Assembly: GCA_963573385.1 (NCBI GenBank) | Contig: CAUYLG010022222.1 | Coordinates: 20,224-84,223 of the forward strand | Direction: 5' to 3' | From: Cacajao melanocephalus | Lineage: Eukaryota; Chordata; Mammalia; Primates; Pitheciidae | DNA length: 64,000 nucleotides | Notes under the pieces: generated by a model | What the model saw: the letters and a program-made list of their open reading frames with translations, nothing else | What the model was told of the DNA's origin: nothing | The model's database searches: none | Part shown: positions 12,178 through 24,660 of the stretch, piece after piece | Position numbering within the stretch: position 1 is the stretch's first letter | How the letters are laid out: the number at the start of each line of letters is the position of its first letter | Translations under genes and position numbers: made by a program

Positions 12178-12733
12178 CAACAGCCTCAGCCTGGGCCCCC
12201 TCCCTATCTTCCCACTTGCACCTCTTAGGAAACTGCGACCCTTATGTTTGCTAAGGAGCAGGGGAGGTCCTTCCACTCAATGACACCCCCCCTCAGAAGT
12301 GGCAGAGGGTGCATCGAAGATGTGACCCACTCCCTGGCCAAGGTTGAGGATGGAGCATGTTGGCTGATCCCACTGCCTGGCGGGGCCGCTTCTTTCCAGG
12401 CAGGGTGGAGACCTGCAGGGTGCGGAGGAAACAAAATGATTTCTGCAAAGGCAGAGTTGCCAGTGCATCCCCATGTATTTCAGAGGTTTCTTCCTTTAGA
12501 TATATAGTGGTCTATGCAGCTGTACACAAGGATTCTGAAGACATTTAATAGAAGTGGAAGGTGATGGAAAGCGAATTGCAAAGAGAAGAATGTGATTTTG
12601 CTTTCATTTTTACACCTGTGAAAAGCATTGTCTAAATTTGATGCCTTTTCAAGTAGGCAGGTATAGTTTCTAAGATATACTTTAATCAAGGAGTCTGTTA
12701 GAGACCAAAGTCTTGGCTAAAACCTCTTTGGAA

Positions 12734-12774
<41 letters not shown>

Positions 12775-13364
12775 TGCCTAGTTCTTTGCTACCTTCAAGA
12801 GTCCACAGAACTTTTGTAGAAATGGGTATGAATTCCTTCAAAAGGATCTTGCACTCCATTTCAGATGAATGAAGTTGCACTGTATTATAATTCTTAAAAA
12901 TACTGCTAAACTGGTTGCATATTACAATATATTGGTTTTTTTAAATTCTGCTAGATGTATGATATTTTTAAGAAATGCTACTGATGCTTATAAATCTATA
13001 TAAAATCATTCTCTGGAGTGTCCTACATACCACTTTATTTCTCATCAGAAGTTCAGACTCTAAGTCCTTACCATGGCAGAACCTGTTATGTGATAGTAAA
13101 CATGCATCTCACTAAGCTGGTACAGATGATACATTCATACCTAACTTGTTACACCATCCAAATGACCATTTGATTAAAGGGCCTTTTATATTGTTACTTC
13201 AGGCAGATTCCCAAGGTCTTATTTGCATCTGACCCAGGTAGAGCATGTTAAAGGAGAAAAAATAAACCTTACCTTTTTTGTCCTGCATTTGATCAATAGC
13301 TGTTTATTGGTTACCTGGTGTATGCCACACACTGTACATAAGTACCTGGTAATTAATGGATGGT
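12178..13364. other. Unassigned DNA with a moderately GC-rich start
   Basis: 12178-12480 is richer in G and C than its surroundings and has several CpG sites, but no splice-like or coding signal I can support. The rest is ordinary AT-richer DNA apart from the AC microsatellite. I recognise no gene or repeat family here. Confidence 0.5.
12736..12772. repeat. (AC)n microsatellite
   Basis: About 18 uninterrupted AC units. Likely polymorphic in length. Confidence 0.97.
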
Positions 13365-13378
13365 AATAAATGTAGTTG

Positions 13379-13637
13379 CCAGCCAGGTGTAGTGGCTCAC
13401 ACCTGAAATCTCAGCACTTTGGGAGGCCGAGGCGATCATATCACTTGAGGTCAGAGTTCAAGACTAGCCTGACCAATATGGTGAAACTCCATCTCTACTG
13501 AAAATCCAAAATTAACTGCGTGTGGAGGTGCATGCCCGTAATCCCAGCTACTCAGGAAGCTGAGGCAGGAGAATCAGTCGAACCTGGAAGGCAGAGGTTG
13601 GAGTGAGCCAAGATCATGCCATTGAAATAAATAAGTA
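13379..13637 (+). mobile_element. Alu, 3' end shortened
   Basis: Sense Alu with both arms; the last part of the right arm is missing and followed by an AAAT-rich tail. A perfect 14-bp duplication aataaatgtagttg flanks it (13365-13378 and 13638-13651). Confidence 0.95.
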
Positions 13638-13659
13638 AATAAATGTAGTTGTTCTATAT

Positions 13660-14171
13660 CAGCAGTTCCCAACACCCAGGGGACAGACTAATACCAGTCT
13701 GTGGCCTGTTATAAACCAGGCTGTACAGCAGGAGGTAATGGTGGGTGAGCAAAGCTTCATCAGTATTCACAACCACTTTCCATCACTGGTATAACAGATC
13801 AGCATCATCATCAGATTATCACAGGAGTGCAAACCCTATTGTGACTGTGCAGGTGAGGGATGTAGGTTGCACACTATTTATGAGAATCTAATGCTTGTAG
13901 ATTTGTCACTGTCTCTCATCTCCCCCAGATGAGAACATCTAGTTTAAGAAAAACAATCCCAGGGCTCTCAATGATTCTACATTATAGTGAGTTGTATAAT
14001 TATTTCATTATATATTACAATATCATAATATCAACTAAGTACACAATAAATGTAATACACTTGAATGATCTGAAAAGAAAATCATCCAAAAGAAAATCAT
14101 CCCACCGCATCTGTGGAAGAACTGTCTTCTGCAAAACCAGATCCTGGTGCGAAGAAAGTTAGGGACCACTG
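13660..14171 (+). mobile_element. MER1-type hAT-Charlie DNA transposon
   Basis: Begins cagcagttcccaac and ends gggaccactg, matching the inverted terminal repeats of MER1 elements. The interior follows the family through cctgttataaaccaggctg, caaaccctattgtgactg and tgagaatctaatgcttg. It is a non-autonomous element with no transposase. The 8-bp target duplication is not convincing. The 77-codon frame at 13929-14162 is inside it and not a gene. Confidence 0.88.
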
Positions 14172-15765
14172 CCCTGCAATATACAATGCCTGGCATACAC
14201 TAGGTAGCCAAAGAAATTCCCAGTGGCGTTAATCAGAGATTTTCAAAGCTGTATTTGTCTTTTGCTTGCTTGCTTTGTGTTTTCTCTTTCTTTCACTTTT
14301 CTCAGAGACAATGGAGTAGGACTATATAAGATGTGTAATATTTCTGGTGGCTTAATTACTTTAAAATGTTCTTCATTCATTTTGGTGTACCTTCTTTTTT
14401 TATTTTTTCACTCCACCCCCTCTTAGACTAAGTTATTTTCACCCTGCTTCTCTGAAAGCACTCAGCAAATAGTCCATGTTTACACTCAGACAAACACTGT
14501 TAGGGTTGGGTGGCTATGTTGGCCCATTTTATAGCTGCTTTATGATCTACACAGGGGTTCCCAATAAATTAAGCTCAGGATTCACAATTCCTAACTACTG
14601 CCAAGACCCATGGAACAGCTGCTTTATAGAACCAGCTTGATCTCAAAGAAGACTTAGCTTTAAATGTATACTGCTTATTTACCTCTGTGTATGGGTGTGT
14701 TGTTACTTTTAATAAAGAAGACCAATTTTTAAAAATATAAATTTGGTTGAATTTGAAGGTATAATAATAATAATAAAAACTTTAGCCATTGGTGGCAGTG
14801 TCATTGATGAATATGCTGATAGATACCTTTTTAGTAGTTTTTCTACTTCAGGACAATGACCTTACAACAATGTAAAAACCTTACAGCAATGGTTGTAAGG
14901 ATAAAATCATGTTCCAGAAACTCAAAATCTACATATGGAATAAAGCGGTATATTTTGAGATTAGGAAGCTTTGTGGATATCCACTGTGGATCTCCTTTAG
15001 AGAATTTTGAATTTTTGAGTGCCTTGCTTTGGGAAAGGATGCTACTGGTCTTTAGTGTACAGACACTGGAAATGCTGCTCCACATGCCACAGTGCCCAGA
15101 CAGCCCCAAACATCAGCAGAGCTGAAGTCAATGAAGCCTGCTTGAAAGGTAGAGTAGTGGATTTTATTGCATCCACAAGCACACTGCGTGCATTCCCTTT
15201 ATTGCATGTGCTATATTTTGAAATGTGAAAATTCATAAAGTAAGCTTTTATTTGCCTCTAAGGTGCCATGGTTGGCAAGGTCAAAGTTTAACAAGAAGTT
15301 TGGAATTGAGGAAAACATTAAGTGGTGTCCAATGTAGTTGAAGACTCCATAGTAAATAAGAGTTCTAGCACTTACCTGTTTCTAAAACAAATGAGATACA
15401 TTGGCTCTGTAAACCTGTTGTACTAGGTGGCTCAGTTTTCCCAGGCACCTTCTCAGTTATTTAAGAAACTCGCCTGATTCTGTCATCTGCCAATCTTCCT
15501 CATGTTTCAAGTTATGAGGAGTACATCTTTAAAAAAATTGAACTAGCTCTTACTTGCTTGACAGTTAAATGTTTTTGCATTCATAGTCTCCCTTATTTTA
15601 ATTTCTCAAGCTTTTACAAAATTCTTACACAACAATCTGCTCTTTTCACAGAACAGTGTTTCTTAGCTAGGGATTCTGTCCATACATGTCCTCTTGAGAG
15701 GGTGGATGTCAGCCAGCGTCCCTGGCTGAGAAGGATGGGGATAATACAGGGATGCAACAAAGGAG
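14172..15765. other. Unassigned DNA
   Basis: No gene supported; the short open frames (67-89 codons) overlap on both strands near 14850-15230 and lack any recognisable domain. A short ATA microsatellite lies at about 14760-14777. Confidence 0.5.
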
Positions 15766-15775
15766 ACATTGATAA

Positions 15776-16075
<300 letters not shown>

Positions 16076-16091
16076 AACAGTGATAATTTTT

Positions 16092-16905
16092 ATGTTCTGG
16101 GATCCCAGGCCTCAGGTCAGAACTGTCTAGTACAATGAAAGGAGTGATCTTTTAGTCAACCAGTGCCACTGGTCTGACTTTTGTCCTACCCTCCCACTTT
16201 TCACCCTATTACACAAACAGGAGATATGCAAAATAGAGGGCAGGAAGATGAGAAGATTGAATTATAGAAAAGAAAGGGTTGCCTGCAGTAAGTGGACAGT
16301 TGCCCACAAAGCAATCTCAGCTCCACTTACATTAGAGACATGTGAAATGCTTGAGAATAGTTGTTTTAAAATTCTTAGATCAGTGGACAGACTGGAAGTA
16401 TCCTACTGATGTCAGTTGCCAGGTGCCCAATGCCTGTTCTCTGCAGAAACCTTTGCAGTCCCATACCTGGGAGTGAGTTCTGTTCCTGCAGAATGCCCCA
16501 TACATTCTAGTGCTTTTCTGCCCTCTCCTCTAACCTATGAACTGGCAACTCTAACTCTACATTTTCACTTACAACTTCTCCAAAGCTGTAATCTTCTGTG
16601 ATCCTGATCACACTACAAGTCCCTCACCCTGAAAGTACTTGAAAAATGAAAGTAATCTTCATCCCTTCTGGAAGATGAGTGCCATACACACAACCTACTA
16701 TGCCAGGAACATTGCTGCTGGCTGCCCTGATGCACGTCTCTCTCACCCCTATTCCAATCAGTCACTAGGCTCTCCCCAATCCATGCTCCAGTCACTGACT
16801 TTGGCTGTTAATTACTTCTGAATGAAGGCCCTCAAAGAGCCATAAACACCTCTTAATTTAATTTTCTGCCACCAGTATTTCCCTACTGCTGTTAATCTTC
16901 CACTC
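16092..16905. other. Unassigned DNA
   Basis: Ordinary non-coding-looking sequence. I see no repeat or exon that I can name. Confidence 0.45.
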
Positions 16906-17245
16906 TGCCACCAGAGTCATCCTCAAAAACTAAAACTGATCTCGTCGTTTGCCTAATCACATTTCTTGGCTCCCTGTTGTCTGTAAAAAAGAAAAATCCA
17001 AACTCCTTAACTTGGTTTACAAAGACCTTCATCTGCTTCCAAACCAAATTGCTAGACTTGGCTCTTGTCTCTATCTTCCACGTCACTGTCACGCTGAACA
17101 ATTCCTCACTGCCTTTGCTGTTGCATGGGTTGTTCTTTTTGTTGTGTCTTCATCCCCTTCCCCAGCAAAGAACATTTACTCTTCTGTTGAGACCCATCTC
17201 AAACACTACCTTTTCTAGGGAGAATTAGGTCTTCTGTTTCCAATA
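16906..17245 (+). mobile_element. L2 (LINE-2) 3' fragment
   Basis: Shows the characteristic L2 order: a segment like aaactccttaac..tggtttacaaagaccttcatc, later cttttctagggagaattagg near the end. Highly diverged, as expected of an old mammalian repeat. The open frames across it are remnants or chance. Confidence 0.6.
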
Positions 17246-17372
17246 AATTTCATTCCCATATATCAAGTCTGTCTGCTGTAATTTATCTGTTAACGTTTGT
17301 CCCACCTCAAGAATATTTTCTTAATATCCTGTACCTAGCAAAATTGCATGGTTGGTACTCAATGACTACTGC

Positions 17373-17497
17373 TTTTTTTTTTTTTTTTTTTTTTTTGAGA
17401 TGGTTTCTTGCTCTGTTTCCCAGACTGGAGTTCAGGGGTGCAATCTCGGCTCATTGCCACCTCCACCTCTTGGGTTCAAGCAATTCTCCCACCTCAA
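17373..17497 (-). mobile_element. Truncated Alu
   Basis: Poly-T (17373-17396), then only the antisense right arm as far as cccacctca, where it breaks into unrelated sequence. Confidence 0.9.
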
Positions 17498-18100
17498 TTA
17501 ACATCTCAAACAGGTTTTTCTGTGTTTTGGTTAGTTAGATCTGTATGTATCTGGTTCTGTGATTTTTTTAGTTTTCTGTGGTTAAATCTCTATGTATTTG
17601 GTTCAAATATTCTACTTAAAAGTTAAATCAAGAGTAACTTAAAGGAGGCTTAATTTGTGTTTCGTTGAATTTGATTTGTAAATTATGAAAATAAGTTTTC
17701 TAGGAATGATTTGTGTGTTCAAAAGCTTATTAAGGTTTCACAACTTAATTTTGCTAAGTACAATTCTGTATCAGATTTAGCTTCCTTTTAGAAAAGAGTT
17801 TTTCACAACCAAATTTACCATTCTTATGATTTATTTTATATTTACAAATTTTTATTTATTCCATAAACATCTGCTTGTGAAGGTTCTGTCTTTACCACCA
17901 AGTCTACTGGTACAGCAAAAACAGACAGTTGCTAATCTCAAAAATGATAGATCACATTCAAAGAGACTCATCCAGCCATGAATAGGTCACTTATTCCAGT
18001 GTTAATTGCTCAAAGTTAAGTATGGCAAAAACCTATGAAGTAAAGTTTGGCCTTTGTGTACGGAAGAGAAATGAAGGATGCCGGATTGCAAGTCAAGGAA
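17498..18100. other. Unassigned AT-rich DNA
   Basis: No gene or repeat recognised. Confidence 0.45.
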
Positions 18101-18660
18101 AGCATCCTATGGAAGTCACATCTGAGCTAATATCTGAAGGATGGCTGACAGGAGGAAAAAGAATGCTTTCGAGAACAACCGGTACAGAAGCTGAGGTTGA
18201 AAAGGTGGATGTGTCCAGGGAAGTGGGAGAAATACAATATGTTTGGAAGAAAAGACACTGAATGAGATAAATGACAGAAACAGTGAAGGAGATAGGGACT
18301 AGAGCAGGCTTGTAAGAACTCTGGAAAGCTGTGAAAAGTGTTGGGGCAAAAAGTAGTGTGGTGAGATTTGCATGTTAAGGGCAATTTTTACCCATAGTAG
18401 TAAATAGACCTGGGAGAAGGAAATAATGATGGGCTTTCTGTTTGAAAGAAAATCAGTTAGGCTAGTCTTTGAAAACTTTGAAAAGCAGCAGTGGCCTGAA
18501 ACATAGTAGCAGTAGAGATGGGAGCTCAGCTGGACTTGATAGAGGTTTCAGAGGTAAGAGAGACTTGCTGATGTGATGGTGTGGGGAAGGGATAGATGAT
18601 TCCTTGATCTTGGATTTTATAGTTGGGTAAATGGCGGTGCCTCACTGAGATTGAAATGCT
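18100..18660 (+). repeat. Ancient mammalian interspersed repeat, family not named
   Basis: Phrases such as gaagtcacatctgagctaat, atctgaaggatgg, gatttgcatgttaagggc and gacttgctgatgtgatgg follow a widespread old repeat whose consensus I recognise but cannot name. Heavily mutated. The 79-codon frame at 18022-18261 overlaps it and is probably chance. Confidence 0.4.
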
Positions 18661-20142
18661 GGATTAAGCAACATATGTGGACAGGGCATGTTTCCTACCA
18701 TTTAAAGAGTTATGTATACGTTTTCTACGCTTTTAGCTATGTCTCCACTTGAAATGTGCTTTAGTTGGTTAAAAATTATTTACCTGGCATGGATGAAGCA
18801 TAAAAAGTACTTATGTAACTAATAAACCAATGTTATGTTCTTACCTATGAAAATAATTAAATGGCTTTTCCTTATTCTTTTTCTTCTTTCCTTTTAATTT
18901 ATTGATACTAAAATGCAAAGGAAAGATTGTAGATGGCCTGAGTTTTTTAATAATTTTCCCATGACATGTACACCTAAATTTTAAGACTGTTAAAGTTTAT
19001 GTTTGATTTAGTGATCCTTTATTTGTTTGATTGCAAGCATAGGATTCATGAGGAGAGACTTTGGGTAGGAACCAAGCTAGGACTCTCAGGATGTCTTAAG
19101 TCCATCAGAGAAGTTCAGAGTAGTTCTACTCAGGGGCATCAGAACTCCTTTCATGTCCAGATTTTTCAACTCATTTTTTAAGTGAAACCCTGTAAAGAAC
19201 ATAAGTGGTCTTGCGATATCCTTAATGTCTTAGAGATACATCGGTATTTTTCTTCACCAGTAATCTTTGAAAACAAAATTTATTTAGTAAACAGATGTTG
19301 CTGTTTATCTACTGTATGCTAAGATCTTTATTAGATCTGTCAGTGCCAAAGAAAACGATTTACTGTACCCCTTTCACAAAGAGTGAAACTTATTTCCACA
19401 GTGTTTGTTTAGCCAGCATTTAAATACTTCTGGGGATGTCACATTTGTTACCTACCCTCAGGCAGTCCTTGGGTTTCTACGGTATTAGTTCATGTTTTTT
19501 TAATGGAAAACAAAGTATTTTTGAAACAAACTTATCAGTGATGTGTTTTCTGCTGAGTTGGTACACACTAGACGCTGGAAGGAAGGCATGCTGTTCTGTG
19601 CTTTATGCACCTCAGGGAGACAGTGTGCAATCTGAACCCCAGAAAGTATCTTCAGGACATGCTTCAACTACTCAGTGAGAGGCCATCTCCTACATTAAGA
19701 TTTCTGCTCCTGAGAAAAAATATCTGTCCCACTTGACTGCACATCCATCATCTTCTGTGTGAGTTGGGCCAACATCTTTTAAAACCATCTCACATGGAAG
19801 TCTTATTGGGACTCTCATTTTTGGTAATGCTTGCCTCTGATGTCATCCACATGACTCATCAAAATCTCAGGTGAGCCCCACTGTGCTCCAAAGATGGTTC
19901 TCTCTTATTGAATCAATCCTGACAGATGTAACCTGAACATCCCTTTGGGGCCCAGTAGCACTGGTTTCCCCATTTTGGGGAGTACATGATTTTTCATCTC
20001 TTGCTTGGGAGCATGGATATTTCTGCATCACCACAACCATAAATATCGTTAGGACAGACACCACACTTTATTTCATTTCTGCATTGGATAAGATAAACTT
20101 TAAAAAAATACTTAAAAAAGTTATTTCTAACCCTCACTTTTA
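18661..20142. other. Unassigned DNA
   Basis: Open frames here are short (60-80 codons) and unsupported by any motif. No repeat family recognised. Confidence 0.45.
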
Positions 20143-20157
20143 AAAATTGAAAAAGCT

Positions 20158-20440
20158 GGCCAGGCGTGTTGTCTCATGCCTGTAATCCCAGCACTTTGGG
20201 AGGCCGAGGTGGGCGGGCTGCCTGAGCTCAGGGGTTTGAGACCATACTGGGCAACATGGCGAAACCCTGCCTCTTTAAAAAAAAAAAAAAAAAAAAATTA
20301 GGCCGGGTACGGTGGCTCACACCTGTAATCCTAGCACTTTGGGAGGCCGAGGAGGGTGGATCACGAGGTCAGGAGTTCAAGACGAGCCTGGCCAAATTGG
20401 TGAAACCCTGTCTCTATTTTTTACAAAAGTTAAAAAAAAA
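20158..20440 (+). mobile_element. Two Alu left arms in tandem
   Basis: A left-arm unit at 20158-20297 with an A-tail is followed at 20301 by a second left-arm unit that starts ggccgggtac and ends at about 20440. The pair is flanked by aattgaaaaagct and aattgaaatagct, so the whole unit behaves as one insertion. No right arm is present. Confidence 0.85.
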
Positions 20441-20451
20441 TTGAAATAGCT

Positions 20452-21290
20452 TGGTGAAGAGATGCTGGGAAAAATACTTCTAAAACTAAGCTTAATTGTG
20501 TTTTTTTGGAAACATAAACCTTAAGGTACTCTACAAATAACTCAGCGTTTTTTGCCTCAGAGTGACCCAAGCATAAGTGTGCATTAAAAAGTCTAATTAC
20601 AAGTTAGTTATAAATATATCTTACCAGATAATTATCTTGTTGTGAATATCCAAAATTGGAATCAGTAGTATGTTGAGAAACAATTTGTGGTGACAAGAAT
20701 ATATAAAGCAACTTTTGGATAAGTTACTCACTTTGGAGAGTGCTGGATAGTGGTGACCACACATGCTGTCTATTGCGTGTTGTATTTTTTCTTAAATATT
20801 TGTGTATTTGCACTGTTACAGTGCTGCTTCCTGAAGGCCCTGATGTGTTAAGTTTTCTATGCTTTGGGGTATGGGCACGTCTTACACATGGCTGTCTTCT
20901 GAATGTTAGACCATCTATCGTGGTCAGATTACGTGAATACAAGTTGAATATATTTTCAGTGAAGTCCCTGAGGATTTATGAAATAAGTTAATAAAGAACA
21001 CATGTTGGAAATCTGAGTTTACTCCAGAGAAATTAAACATTGTATTGGGTAAGCCAGGCCATGCGATGTGTCTTAAGGGTGTCAGTAATATGCCCATTCT
21101 TCACATGCCCAAAACTGGTGTCATTTTGCTAAGAATGTGAGATCGGGATATATGCTGTCAAATTACTTTTTCCTCAGGAATGTGGATGCTCTGCCTTAGA
21201 ATGAGAGTGTGTGTGTATGTTTGTTCTTAGTGTGACATTAAGTGCTAAAAACAGGGTGGTCACTTATCTTCTCAGTTTCTCATTGATTTT
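20452..21290. other. Unassigned DNA
   Basis: No gene or repeat recognised apart from a short GT-rich run near 21207-21219. Confidence 0.45.
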
Positions 21291-21308
21291 GCTTTTTTTT
21301 TTTTTTAA

Positions 21309-21616
21309 GAGACGGGGTCTTGCTATATTGCCAAAATGGCTATTCACAGGAGTGCAGTGGCTATTCACAGGCGTGGTCCCACTACTGATCAGCACTGGAG
21401 TTTTGACCTGCTCCGTTTCCAACCTGGGCTGGTTCACCCCTTCTTAGGCAACCTGGTGGTCCCCTGCTTCCAGGAGGTCACCATACTGATGCCAAACTTA
21501 GTGTGGACACCCGATCTGCATAGCGCACTACAGCCCAGAACTCCTGGGCTCAAGCGATCCTCCAGCTGCAGCCTCCCAAGTAGCTGGGACTACAGGCAGG
21601 CATCACCTCGCCCGGC
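21309..21616 (-). pseudogene. RN7SL: 7SL RNA (signal recognition particle RNA) retro-pseudogene
   Basis: On the minus strand the sequence runs through the whole 7SL RNA: Alu-like 5' domain from 21616, then the S domain with the segments gtgacctcctgg, gaccaccaggttgcctaag and gaaacggagcaggtcaaaac, then the 3' Alu-like domain, ending in ccccgtctctt and an A-tail (poly-T at about 21293-21306). The S domain separates it from Alu. Near the 3' end the phrase tgtgaatagcca occurs twice, about 20 bases apart, a small internal duplication absent from normal 7SL. The tail marks it as retrotransposed. Functional transcription is unlikely but cannot be excluded. Confidence 0.93.
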
Positions 21617-21820
21617 TTTTTTTTTTTTTTTTTAAAGCAGCTCTAGATGTAAATGTGGTGAACATGATGGTCTCTGTGTTTTGAAGCTTGCTTTGTGCCT
21701 TTGTTCCTCTTTTCTGGAGAGTAGATGGTGTGTGGTCATGTGTTTGTTTTGTGTTATGCTAAGAAAAAGGGAAAAGTATCAGTGTATTGGGAAAGTAGAG
21801 TGGTTAACACTGGTCAATTT

Positions 21821-22105
21821 TTTTTTTTGAGACAGTCTTACTCTGTCACCCAGGCTGGAGTACAGTGGCACGACCTCGGCTCACTGCAACTTCCACCTGC
21901 CGGGTTCAAGTGATTCTTCCTCAGCCTCCCAAGTAGATTAGACTAGAGGCGCGTGTCATCACACCCGGCTAATTTTTTGTATTTTCAGTAGAAACAGGGA
22001 TTCACAGTATTAGCCAGGATGGTCTCAATCTCTTGCCCTCATCATCCTCCCACGTCAGCCTCCCAAAGTGTTGGGATTACAGGCCTGAGCCACTGTGCCC
22101 AGCCA
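21821..22105 (-). mobile_element. Alu
   Basis: Full-length antisense Alu. Flanking repeat aacactggtcaattt (21806-21820) versus aacactaatcaaatt (22106-22120), three mismatches, so an old insertion. Confidence 0.94.
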
Positions 22106-22120
22106 ACACTAATCAAATTC

Positions 22121-22540
22121 TTATGTTTAGAGATTATTATGTATTTCATTATTACTGTTACAGTAAATGGAATTTTGTAAGCGCTCATTTGGCCAGCTTG
22201 TCTCTAGGAAGTCTGATAGTAGCTACAGCTGTCTCTTGTGTCTCTTTAGAAAACTAAAGAAACAAAAATCCAGTCCCAAACACCAGAAACTATGACATGC
22301 TTATATTACAAATGAATCTGTCTAGAGTACTTTTAAATAAGTTTCACCTACAACATTCAAGTTGCAGACAAACTTTGGTATAAACCATTTCTTAGCCAGC
22401 TTTGCCTGTATTTGCTTTAAATCAGATAAACCAAAAGTATTTCTGCTTCTCTTCTGTGGCACACCTATTAATCCATAGGATTCCAGTTTGAAAAGTCAAC
22501 AATCAAAATTTGGATTTAATTTTCACCCTTTGTTTGCTGT

Positions 22541-22571
<31 letters not shown>

Positions 22572-22611
22572 AGAGAAACACACTCAGCATGATAGCAGCA
22601 GTAGCAGGAGT
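22121..22611. other. Unassigned DNA ending in a poly-T run
   Basis: No gene recognised. A run of about 27 T lies at 22545-22571 just before the MIR element. Confidence 0.5.
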
Positions 22612-22845
22612 CATAAAATCTAACAATTATTGAGCACTGGCTACCAGCATCCTAAATTTTTTATGCATCATCTTTTTCATTCATCACAATTCTTTGACAG
22701 AGGAATGTAGATGTAATTATTATCCTCAGGATTCAGATGAGGAAATAGAGACCCAGAGAAACAACCAGCTACTAGAACTCAAACTATTAAGTTTGTCCCT
22801 AGGGCTGTGCTTCTGACCACTGCCAGACTACCCACCATAAACATG
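22612..22845 (+). mobile_element. MIR element
   Basis: Shows the MIR core: attattgagcactggctacc, then the tgaggaaatagagacccagag block and a final gtgcttctgaccactgcc. Diverged, as expected. Confidence 0.8.
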
Positions 22846-24184
22846 TCCATTCACTAAACAAATACTAACTAAAAATTTCCTGTAAGCAGAACTCTCCCTA
22901 TTAGGCATATCAAGGGAAAACATGGGGACACCAAAGGAAGTATGTCAGGACAGGGTTCTGCTTTTCAGAAACGAATTACAGTTCACCTATTGAACAGCTT
23001 ATTTTAGCTCATATTTGACCACATAAGTTAGACCTTCTCTTCTGTGATGGTCAGGAATTGAGACTGGTGTTTTGTGGAGTGACGGGCTTGCAGAGGTCGT
23101 GTCAGTACATGAACTGACTGACTGGGACTTGTGTACCCTTAAATAGGGGGAGTTCAACAAGACACTAAAGCAGAACGCTGGCAGACTGAGATCCAGTGGT
23201 AAAGTAAAGTGAAACCTTGAACAAATCCTACCAAGGATGAAATTTTAACCATGTTCTCATTGAAAAAGATAGCATGTGGAAGGGAGGTGGTCTTTCTACA
23301 CGGAAGGAGATATTCTAGAAGTGGAAAAGGGTGTGCATAGACTCTTACCATTCTGCTGGTCCTGTGTGGTAGGTAGTAGGGGGCTCTCATCTCCTGAAGC
23401 CTTCTTTAACCTCACTGAAAGCGCTGAGCCCTGTTCCAGGACTCATATGAAGCCTACTTTTGAAGAGATTTGAAACTGTAAAGTCAGCAGTGTTTGGGAA
23501 ATTTAGTTTTGCTTTGGGTAGGGCCAATGCCTTGAGAACAGGTCTATTGTTTCATGAAATAATAGGTTATTGTTATTTTACATTATGTAGAAATTCAAGG
23601 TTTTGCCTCAGACTTTGCATTGGGGTGATCTTAAGGGGTTCATAACATGTGATATGAGCTAACTAAGGGCAACAATTGAGTTGACTCGATTGCTAATCTA
23701 ATCCAGAAATTTGTCCAAGATCAAGTGTAATACACTCTGGAAGGTATTGTCTCTTTATTGTTTTGTAAGAAGAAGGAGGAGCCACATGTACTGGAGGAAA
23801 GTGAGAGGAAGACCTTCTGTCTCCTTTAACTGTGTTTGAGATGGGGTCTCCAGTGTGCCTAGTTTCTTTTATGAGGGTACCTGAGTAAGTTATGAAATTG
23901 ACAGATCTTGCATTGAGGGTCTGTTTTCTGTTTCTTCCTATCTGTGGATAAGGACTGTTTTGAAACTAGTAACAGAGAATTGAAGTCATGCATGCTACCA
24001 GCTGAATTTTAACTGACTTATCTTCTGTATTTACTATTACTATTATTATTATCAGTTATTTTTCTCATGACATTGGGAGAGTTTCAGCAAAATAATAGTG
24101 GATAGCAATCTGGACTAGTATATCAGCATTTTGGATCCATTTTTGTCTTATCTGTTGAATATCACTATCAGCTACCTTCCATTG
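22846..24184. other. Unassigned DNA
   Basis: Short open frames on both strands near 23154-23645 have no supporting motif. A small TAT microsatellite lies near 24033-24052. Confidence 0.45.
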
Positions 24185-24660
24185 GGAACCATTTCTTGAC
24201 ACCTACACCTCGTACCAGGCTCTGGAACTGTAAAGATGGATGTAATATGGTTTCAGTTCTAAAATTCACCAGTGACTCACAACCAGAAAGAACAAGTGGA
24301 GAGCCAGCAAGTGAGAAATTGCAGTGAAAATAAAAGGTGACACCCTCAAATGTGCAGGTTTTCTGTGTGGAGGAGAAGAATGTGGGAAAGGATAAATGTA
24401 TACTTAGGCAAAAAAACAGTTTAAGTACAGGACTTGAAGTATAAAAGTATGGGGCTTGAGAACAGGATAGGACAAGAAGTGGAGTGTGACAGGAGAATAT
24501 AGTTTGGGAGTGTTGTGTAGAGTTGGGATGATAAGAGATGTTGGCCTTAGAAACATGGATGTGTAGGCTGTTATGAGCCATCAGATGTCTTGGAGCAGGG
24601 CTGTAATGTGAGTAGCTCTGTGTTTTGGAAAGAATACCTCTAACCTTTTAGAAAGTTTAA
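24185..24660 (+). repeat. Ancient interspersed repeat resembling the one at 18100
   Basis: The phrases gtcttggagcagggctgtaatgtg and gtgttttggaaagaatacctc, cut short here, follow the same old consensus type as 18100-18660. The 137-codon reverse frame (24168-24581) lies inside it and is not supported as a gene. Confidence 0.4.

Noticed and set aside
5272..12283. Very long forward open frames (up to 830 codons) and reverse frames of about 60-110 codons
   Set aside because: They arise because C/T-only sequence contains no stop codons; the proteins would be low-complexity Ser/Phe/Leu/Pro strings, with no start context, splice signals or domains.
4993..12480. Composite retrotransposon (SVA-like) reading of LTR plus C/T-rich repeat
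   Set aside because: SVA has CCCTCT hexamers, an Alu-like part, a GC-rich VNTR and a SINE-R with poly-A in a defined order; none of that order is present here.
14856..15228. Overlapping frames on both strands near 15 kb as a possible gene
   Set aside because: Short, mutually overlapping and without any motif, promoter or splice support.
21336..21635. A 99-codon plus-strand frame
   Set aside because: It is antisense to the 7SL RNA pseudogene.
24168..24581. A 137-codon minus-strand frame
   Set aside because: It overlaps an old interspersed repeat and shows no domain, splice site or start context.
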